9,619 bases of DNA from Candidatus Bathyarchaeota archaeon RBG_13_52_12 (GTDB taxonomy: Archaea > Thermoproteota > Bathyarchaeia > TCS64). Position 1 is the stretch's first letter; each line of letters starts with the position of its first letter. Positions 5,965 to 9,619 of this stretch are shown here, one piece after another. The stretch spans positions 6,813 to 16,431 of the forward strand of contig MEZF01000036.1 of assembly GCA_001774245.1 (NCBI GenBank). Direction: 5' to 3'. The notes under the pieces are model-generated. The model was given only the letters and a program-made list of their open reading frames with translations. It ran no database searches and was not told where the DNA came from. The position numbers were made by a program, and so were the translations under genes.

Positions 5965-6645
5965 ATGGAGATAAGGCGGCTCAGCCTTCTCGAGGGGGCA
6001 AAGAGAGCAAAGGGCACTACAGTCGTCATTGACGTTTTCCGAGCCTTCACTACCGCCGCTTATGTGATGGCAAACGGGGCGGAGAAGATACTCCCTGTCG
6101 GAGGGGTGGATGAGGCTCTGGAGCTCCGCAGGCAAAACCCCGGGTGGCTCATCATGGGGGAGGTCCACGGCTACAAGATCCCCGGCTTCGATTACGGCAA
6201 CAGCCCCGACGAGGTCAGCCGCGTCGACTTCACAGGGAAGACGGTTATCCAGCGGACGAGCAGCGGCGTCCAGGGCATCCTCGCAGCTTCGGGGGCTGAA
6301 GAGATCCTTCTAGGCAGCTTCGTTCTAGCTGAGGCGACGGTTGATTACATCAAGAAGAAGATCCCTAGAGTCGTCTCAATCGTTGCGATGGGCTGGGAGG
6401 GGGAGCACAAGGCGATAGAGGACGAACTCTGCGCCGAGTACCTCGAGTCCCGGCTGCGCGGTGCGAGGCCCAACTTCCCGGAGATGGCTCGGAGAATCAG
6501 AGCGGACCCGCAGGGGGCCAAGTTCTTCGACTCTACACAGACGAGCTTCAGGGAGGGGGACTTCCATGCGGCTATGAGCCTCGACAGGTTTCCCTTCGCC
6601 CTCAGAGTCGTTAAGGGTGCCCCCATGCACATCGAGAAAATCTGA
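5965..6645 (+). CDS. comB: ComB / 2-phosphosulfolactate phosphatase family protein
   Basis: 226 residues. Family signatures are VVIDVFRAFTTA (21-32), NGAEKILPV (37-45), GEVHGYKIPGFDYGNSPDEV (65-84), a GKTVIQRTSSG segment, AASGAEEILLGSF and the later MGWEGEHKAIEDELCAEYL. The family enzyme ComB removes phosphate from 2-phosphosulfolactate, the second step of coenzyme M synthesis in methanogens, using magnesium. Homologues also occur in many organisms without coenzyme M, where their role is unclear. Here the loop that is often TTNGT is SSGV, so the substrate may differ. No other coenzyme M gene is in the window. The ATG lies 2 bases after the amidohydrolase stop, with a GAGG 9 bases upstream. 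The family is well supported; the specific reaction is only inferred. Confidence 0.8.
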   Translation: MEIRRLSLLEGAKRAKGTTVVIDVFRAFTTAAYVMANGAEKILPVGGVDEALELRRQNPGWLIMGEVHGYKIPGFDYGNSPDEVSRVDFTGKTVIQRTSSGVQGILAASGAEEILLGSFVLAEATVDYIKKKIPRVVSIVAMGWEGEHKAIEDELCAEYLESRLRGARPNFPEMARRIRADPQGAKFFDSTQTSFREGDFHAAMSLDRFPFALRVVKGAPMHIEKI

Positions 6646-6652
6646 TCGCTAC

Positions 6653-6659
6653 TTTTTAA
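6653..6659 (+). promoter_or_regulatory. TATA-like box for the CBS gene
   Basis: TTTTTAA lies just after the ComB-like stop codon and predicts a transcript start near 6682, leaving a leader of about 9 bases before ATG 6691. A second A/T-rich run (TAATATATC, 6674-6682) is too close to the ATG to act as the box. Confidence 0.4.
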
Positions 6660-6690
6660 CATAACCCGGACAATAATATATCTGATTCTT

Positions 6691-7113
6691 ATGCGAGTCT
6701 CCGACATCATGACGAAGGCGCCCATCACTCTCTCCCCAGCAGCGAAGGTGGACGAGGTCGCCCACATCATGCGCGAGAAGGGGATAAGCAGCATCATACT
6801 TGTCACTAACGGAAAGCCCGTGGGCATAGTCACGGAGAGGGATCTCGTCCACAGGGTTCTCGCCCTAGGAAAAGACCCGAAGTTACTCATGGCGGCGGAT
6901 ATCTGTACCAAGCCCGTCATCGCCGTCTCCATCCACTGCCTCGTCGAGGACGCCGTAGACACGATGAACGATTACAAGATCAGGCGCCTGGTTGTAATCG
7001 ACGATTTGGATCATGTCATCGGCATAGTCACAACCGACGACATCGGCTACAACTTGAAGAGCATGAGCGAGGAGCTCGCCTTCAAGTATCTCAGCCTCAC
7101 CAAGAGGAAGTAG
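6691..7113 (+). CDS. Tandem CBS-domain protein
   Basis: 140 residues made of two CBS domains and little else. The first runs from about 5 to 57 (VSDIMTKAPITLSPAAKV, GISSIILV, GIVTERDLV). The second runs from about 68 to 122 (ADICTKPVIAVSIHCLVEDAVDTM, KIRRLVVID, GIVTTDDI). Two such domains fold together into a Bateman module that binds adenine nucleotides or related ligands in the cleft. The aspartates of TERD and TTDD are the usual ribose-contacting residues. A stand-alone module like this generally acts as an energy or nucleotide sensor on a partner protein; the partner cannot be identified. It has its own promoter-like box and is separated from the next gene by 63 bases with another one, so it is probably a single-gene unit. 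Confidence 0.9.
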   Translation: MRVSDIMTKAPITLSPAAKVDEVAHIMREKGISSIILVTNGKPVGIVTERDLVHRVLALGKDPKLLMAADICTKPVIAVSIHCLVEDAVDTMNDYKIRRLVVIDDLDHVIGIVTTDDIGYNLKSMSEELAFKYLSLTKRK

Positions 7114-7150
7114 AAGGCGCTGAAGCATGCGAGACTCTTTAGTTTCTCCA

Positions 7151-7156
7151 TTTATG
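7151..7156 (+). promoter_or_regulatory. TATA-like box for the aminotransferase
   Basis: TTTATG is centred 24 bases before ATG 7177. The overlapping TTTTAA at 7157-7162 would place the transcript start inside the gene, where no other start codon is available until Met51-52, so the first box is preferred. Confidence 0.35.
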
Positions 7157-7176
7157 TTTTAAGCTGATTCGCTCAC

Positions 7177-8280
7177 ATGAATAGTAAGGGGGCCCCGCAT
7201 CTGAAGATCGACCCTTTCAGGCTGGAGCGATGGCTTCTCGAGAAGGCTGAGATAGACCTCGGCGGGGGAGGCGTGGCTAAACTGCAGTTAAAGGAGGTCA
7301 TCCCTCAGATGCCCACCGATACCGCTATGATGTACGGCAGGACCTGCGGCTCCGAAGCCCTCAGAGCGCAGGTCGCGGAGTGGTACAGGGTCGAGCCTGA
7401 GAACGTCCTCATCACATCGGGGACGAGCGAGGCGAACCTGATAATCAACCTCGTCCTCCTAGAACAGGGGGACGAGTACTTCACCGAAGTACCCCAGTAC
7501 GAGCAGACCACCGGCTTGGCCCGGATGCTAGGCGCCAAAGTGAAGCCCTTCCACCTGGTAGAGGATAAAGGCTGGGCACCCGACCTCAAGGAGCTAAAGG
7601 AAAAAGTCAACCGCCATACAAAGCTCATATTCCTGAACAACCCCAACAACCCCACGGGCGCCATCATGACGCAGGAGGAGATGCAAGCCCTCTGCGAGAT
7701 AGCTGAACATGTTGGAGCCTATGTCCATTGTGACAATGCCCTACGCGGCTCGGAAACAGACGGGAAACCTGCCGCGACCCCTGAGTTCTACGAGAGAGGC
7801 GTTATAACGGGAAGCATAAGCAAACTCGGGGCCACAAGTCCACGCATAGGATGGATAGTGGCGGAGAAGGAGATCATAGAGCGCTGCTGGGTGATGAAAG
7901 ACTATACTACACTCAGCCACTGTGGCATAGGGGAGATGATCGCTGAGAGGCTGCTGACGAACCGCGCCCGCTACATAAAACGCAACCAGACGATCAAACA
8001 AGCGAACGTCGATACATGGAACGCGTGGTGCGAGGAGAATCCCGACCTTGTAACCTGCGCGGAACCGAAGGGCGGCTTCACAGTCTTCCCACGCTATAAG
8101 AACCGCCTCGGGTCATCGAAGTTCTCAGAGAGGCTCCTGAAGGAGGAGGGTGTCATGGTGAGCCCAGGAGACCAGTTTGGAGTCGAGAGGCACCTCAGAA
8201 TCAACATAGGGATGAAGGGTGAGACTCTAGCACAGGGATTAGACCGTATAGGTAGATTCATGCGACGCACCCTAAAGTAG
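7177..8280 (+). CDS. PLP-dependent aminotransferase, class I/II
   Basis: 367 residues of fold type I. Visible are the SGTSEAN cofactor-phosphate loop (81-87), NNPNNPTG (154-161) with the asparagine that contacts PLP, D186 (HCDNALRG) pairing with the pyridine nitrogen, the Schiff-base lysine K216 in SISKLGATSPRIGW, R223, and R341 (HLRINIG) for the substrate carboxylate. DNALRG replaces the more usual DEVY, and KDYTTLS (241-247) resembles a subgroup that includes enzymes such as capreomycidine synthase. Standard aspartate or alanine aminotransferase activity should therefore not be assumed. The first 50 residues are short for the family and contain an Asn/Lys-poor Gly-rich segment (LGGGGVAKL). 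The ATG at 7177 is the only possible start, with an in-frame stop shortly before it. It is monocistronic, followed by an oppositely oriented tRNA gene. The substrate is unknown. Confidence 0.9.
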   Translation: MNSKGAPHLKIDPFRLERWLLEKAEIDLGGGGVAKLQLKEVIPQMPTDTAMMYGRTCGSEALRAQVAEWYRVEPENVLITSGTSEANLIINLVLLEQGDEYFTEVPQYEQTTGLARMLGAKVKPFHLVEDKGWAPDLKELKEKVNRHTKLIFLNNPNNPTGAIMTQEEMQALCEIAEHVGAYVHCDNALRGSETDGKPAATPEFYERGVITGSISKLGATSPRIGWIVAEKEIIERCWVMKDYTTLSHCGIGEMIAERLLTNRARYIKRNQTIKQANVDTWNAWCEENPDLVTCAEPKGGFTVFPRYKNRLGSSKFSERLLKEEGVMVSPGDQFGVERHLRINIGMKGETLAQGLDRIGRFMRRTLK

Positions 8281-8283
8281 CTG

Positions 8284-8340
8284 CTTCAGCGATTGTATTG
8301 ATTTTCCTCGGACCCAGCCATTCACTAGTTGTAGCTGAAG
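8284..8340. repeat. 7-base inverted repeat downstream of the aminotransferase
   Basis: CTTCAGC (8284-8290) and GCTGAAG (8334-8340) are perfect reverse complements separated by 43 bases. They fill the gap between the aminotransferase stop and the 3' end of the convergent tRNA gene. The pair might mark the shared end of both transcripts; a chance match is also possible. Confidence 0.25.
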
Positions 8341-8378
8341 ATAGGAATTCTGGACGACGCACAGTCTATTATAGTAGT

Positions 8379-8465
8379 TGGCGCCGGGAGAGGGATTCGA
8401 ACCCTCGAGTCCGTACGGACACCAGCTTTCCAGGCTGGCTCCCTACCGAGCTAGGAGACCCCGGC
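8379..8465 (-). tRNA. tRNA-Ser (anticodon GGA)
   Basis: An 87-base type II tRNA on the minus strand, with CCA encoded (8379-8381). The acceptor stem GCCGGGG/TCCCGGC has one G-U pair, the discriminator is G (8382), the D stem has three pairs (TCC/GGA), the anticodon stem is CCAGC/GCTGG with loop CTGGAAA, and the T arm is GAGGG-TTCGAAT-CCCTC. The 15-base variable region forms its own stem, GTCCG/CGGAC. Anticodon GGA reads UCC and UCU serine codons. Both the long variable arm and the G discriminator are the features seryl-tRNA synthetase recognises, and that gene is 4.4 kb away. There is no intron in the anticodon loop. A protein frame across it on the plus strand is an artefact of this gene. 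Confidence 0.96.
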
Positions 8466-8492
8466 TCAACCAAATACCCGAGAGATCATTGA

Positions 8493-8498
8493 TTTAAA
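8493..8498 (-). promoter_or_regulatory. TATA-like box for tRNA-Ser
   Basis: TTTAAA on the minus strand lies 28-33 bases before the mature 5' end of the tRNA, so transcription would start almost at the mature end. Confidence 0.5.
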
Positions 8499-8523
8499 CT
8501 CTACCCGTCGAGGACCGGAGACG

Positions 8524-8530
8524 TTTTTAG
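8524..8530 (+). promoter_or_regulatory. TATA-like box for the DUF2153-like gene
   Basis: TTTTTAG is centred 29 bases before ATG 8556. A GGAGG at 8541-8545 lies 10 bases before the ATG and upstream of the predicted transcript start, so a leadered or a leaderless message is possible. It is divergent from the tRNA-Ser box, with about 25 bases between the two. Confidence 0.4.
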
Positions 8531-8555
8531 GAGCGACGAGGGAGGCTTCTACGCA

Positions 8556-8909
8556 ATGGAAGCCCTCAACGTCAACTGGGTGGAGCGCAGCGAGAAGACC
8601 CTCGAGGAGCTCAAGGAGCTCAGGGAGAAGAAGGACCAAGACCGCCTTGACAGGGTCCGCGCCATGCGCTTCGCCTTCATGGCCCTCGGCCAGAGCCTAG
8701 CAGGCTGGATGCAGTGGGTCAACAGCCCTGAGGTCATGAGCAACTTCACCAAGGAGGAGCTGGAGGAGATGAGTCAGACAGTCCTAAGAATGGTGGAGAA
8801 GTTCGTGGAGTACGACATCGAGATAACCAACGAGGGAATGCAGAAGGGCGTTGCCAAGCAGCGCGAGCAGGAGCATCTCGGGCAGCAGGGTAACCACTTC
8901 GTTATCTAA
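8556..8909 (+). CDS. DUF2153-like archaeal helical protein
   Basis: 117 residues, almost all helical and highly charged. The first helix is an EELKELREKKDQDRLDRVR run, followed by a conserved-looking core AMRFAFMALGQSLAGWMQWVNSPEVMSNFTKEELEEM, then a second long helix (TVLRMVEKFVEYDIEITNEGMQKG) and a hydrophilic tail. The core, with Gly-Trp-x-x-Trp-hydrophobic-x-x-Pro then a Phe-x-x-Glu-Glu-Leu helix, matches my memory of DUF2153, an archaea-specific family of unknown function. There is no signal peptide or catalytic motif; a coiled-coil or bundle-forming soluble protein is likely. Its stop TAA overlaps the stop of the convergent PNPOx-like gene by a few bases. Confidence 0.7.
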   Translation: MEALNVNWVERSEKTLEELKELREKKDQDRLDRVRAMRFAFMALGQSLAGWMQWVNSPEVMSNFTKEELEEMSQTVLRMVEKFVEYDIEITNEGMQKGVAKQREQEHLGQQGNHFVI

Positions 8910-9304
8910 CCTAGCTTCTTACCTGCCCCATCGCCGCCATTCCCCTGGAATATTTCCTCGACTACGCAGACTACGGCGGCTTTCCCCGGGAACTGGCGTG
9001 TCCCGCTAGTCGCCATTTTTCTTATCTGCTCGAATCTGGGACCGGATGTTTCCCAGTGGACCTTGCATTTTATCTGGTAGCTCTTCCTATCCGACCAGCC
9101 GTTGAAGGCCACAGTCGGGTTCTCATCAAGGTTCGCCTTCGTCTTGTTCAGGTAGTTGTCGGAGACGACGAGAGTCTCGTCATCCGCCCAGTACCACATA
9201 CCTACGAGGATGACGTTTGGGCGAGCCTCCCTATCCGCTGTGGCCATGGGGATTACGCGCTGCTTCTCGAACACTGCCTTTATCTCGGGTGAGACTTTTA
9301 CCAA
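8906..9304 (-). CDS. PNPOx-like flavin-binding family protein
   Basis: About 132 residues with the split-barrel pattern of pyridoxamine 5'-phosphate oxidase-like proteins. VSPEIKAVFEKQRVIPMATAD comes first, then RPNVILVGMWYWADDETLVVSD, KTKANLDENPTVAFNGW, SYQIKCKVHWETSGPRFEQI and KAAVVCVVEEIF. Such proteins bind FMN (or F420 or heme) at a dimer interface. This short form is usually annotated only as a flavin-nucleotide-binding protein, and true pyridoxamine oxidase activity is doubtful. The start is uncertain: TTG 9304 (VKVSPEIK) matches the family N-terminus, GTG 9313 fits a leaderless message from the TATA-like box at 9339-9344, and a frame open to TTG 9367 would add an unlikely 21-residue extension. 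The stop overlaps that of the DUF2153-like gene tail to tail. Confidence 0.82.
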   Translation of the reverse strand: MVKVSPEIKAVFEKQRVIPMATADREARPNVILVGMWYWADDETLVVSDNYLNKTKANLDENPTVAFNGWSDRKSYQIKCKVHWETSGPRFEQIRKMATSGTRQFPGKAAVVCVVEEIFQGNGGDGAGKKLG

Positions 9305-9338
9305 AACACACACCGCACAAACAATGTGGGTGAAGCCA

Positions 9339-9344
9339 TGATAA
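9339..9344 (-). promoter_or_regulatory. TATA-like box for the PNPOx-like gene
   Basis: TTATCA on the minus strand predicts a transcript start near 9315, just ahead of GTG 9313 and TTG 9304. Confidence 0.3.
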
Positions 9345-9430
9345 GCCTTAGGGAGTTGAGTAACCAAGGAGTGTAATCTGTTCTGCCACGACGAGTAAGA
9401 GACAGGTGGGCAAGGAAGACGCTTGAGAAG

Positions 9431-9445
9431 TATACCCGGGGTATA
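9431..9445. promoter_or_regulatory. 15-base perfect palindrome in a divergent promoter region
   Basis: TATACCC-G-GGGTATA has two 7-base arms around one central base. It lies in the gap between the PNPOx-like gene (-) and the dipeptidase start (+), 118 bases or more from the first and 86 from the second. Each arm contains a TATA core, so it could be an operator, or a box usable in both directions. The rest of 9305-9530 shows no credible gene. Confidence 0.4.
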
Positions 9446-9492
9446 TCCGGCGTGTAGAAGATTATGGCTCGTGCGACGAATTCTAAGCCCAT

Positions 9493-9500
9493 TTTTTTAA
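9493..9500 (+). promoter_or_regulatory. TATA-like box for the dipeptidase gene
   Basis: TTTTTTAA predicts a transcript start near 9523, leaving only about 8 bases before the TTG start at 9531, so the message is nearly leaderless. Confidence 0.4.
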
Positions 9501-9530
9501 GCGTTCGGAGCAGATCTTAATCGATCCGGA

Positions 9531-9619
9531 TTGGATGAGTACCCACTCAGAGTCCACAGGCAGGCACTTGTCGTTGATACCCATTGCGACACTCTAAAGT
9601 GTCTGCTCCCCCAGTTCAC
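9531..9619 (+). CDS. Membrane dipeptidase-like (peptidase M19), N-terminal fragment
   Basis: An open frame runs from TTG 9531 off the right edge of the window; 29 residues are visible. The beginning DEYPLRVHRQALVVDTHCDTL carries the motif that opens the M19/renal dipeptidase fold: a hydrophobic strand followed by D-T-H-C-D-T, where His18 and Asp20 are the first two zinc ligands (HxD). Enzymes of this family split dipeptides, including those with a D-amino acid, using two zinc ions. There is no signal peptide before the strand, so a cytosolic enzyme is expected. TTG 9531 is the only start available: the frame is closed by TAA at 9498-9500 and has no ATG or GTG in between. The HxD could in principle belong to another amidohydrolase-fold enzyme. 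Confidence 0.72.
   Translation, partial: MDEYPLRVHRQALVVDTHCDTLKCLLPQF

Noticed and set aside
6345..6962. 205-residue minus-strand frame across the ComB-like and CBS genes
   Set aside because: It spans two well-supported plus-strand genes and the promoter between them, with low-complexity Ser/Met-rich translation.
8298..8492. 64-residue plus-strand frame (contains RRERDSNPRVRT)
   Set aside because: It is the antisense translation of tRNA-Ser; GGGATTCGAACCC is the T arm read backwards.
9298..9492. 64-residue minus-strand ATG frame upstream of the PNPOx-like gene
   Set aside because: No recognisable pattern, it crosses the 15-base palindrome and overlaps the promoter region; more likely chance.
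9588..9603. Hairpin GACACT-CTAA-AGTGTC
   Set aside because: It falls in the coding sequence of the dipeptidase fragment (codons for the DTHCDTLKC region) and is not followed by a T-run.

Overview
The window looks like a piece of an archaeal chromosome. The evidence is an archaeal/eukaryal-type seryl-tRNA synthetase (TSEHP rather than the bacterial TAE motif), archaeal small-protein families (Sjogren-autoantigen zinc ribbon, DUF2153-like, DUF3303-like), TATA-like boxes about 24-28 bases before many start codons, apparently leaderless genes, GGTGA-type ribosome sites and frequent TTG starts. A TACK-type archaeon, perhaps a Bathyarchaeia relative, is my inference from gene content and style; no marker in the window proves it. 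I see no mobile element, CRISPR array, rRNA or integrase, so this reads as ordinary chromosome.

Layout. 1-192: C-terminal end of a thymidylate kinase (+). 220-564: zinc-ribbon protein (-). 704-2518: a two-gene unit (+), cysteine synthase followed 9 bases later by a SerK-like free-serine kinase. 2519-2654: gene-free convergent gap rich in small palindromes. 2655-3968: seryl-tRNA synthetase (-). 4089-4394: DUF3303-like small protein (+). 4485-4673: unidentified small protein (+). 4721-6645: a tight pair (+), a metal-dependent amidohydrolase and a ComB/2-phosphosulfolactate phosphatase family protein. 6691-7113: double-CBS-domain protein (+). 7177-8280: class I/II aminotransferase (+). 8379-8465: tRNA-Ser(GGA) with long variable arm (-). 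8556-8909: DUF2153-like protein (+). 8906-9304: PNPOx-like flavin-binding protein (-), meeting the previous gene tail to tail. 9305-9530: regulatory gap with a 15-base palindrome. 9531-9619: N-terminal start of an M19-type membrane dipeptidase (+), cut by the window edge.

How it works together. The main theme is serine and cysteine. The SerK-like kinase would make O-phosphoserine from free serine, and the cysteine synthase beside it would convert O-phosphoserine (or O-acetylserine) plus sulfide to cysteine. Seryl-tRNA synthetase and one of its tRNA substrates lie within 7 kb, though as separate units. The cysteine synthase start codon has no ribosome site of its own but overlaps the stop of an 11-codon ORF that has one and carries adjacent Ser and Cys codons. 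This ORF and the 12-base palindrome upstream of it are the most distinctive regulatory candidates here.
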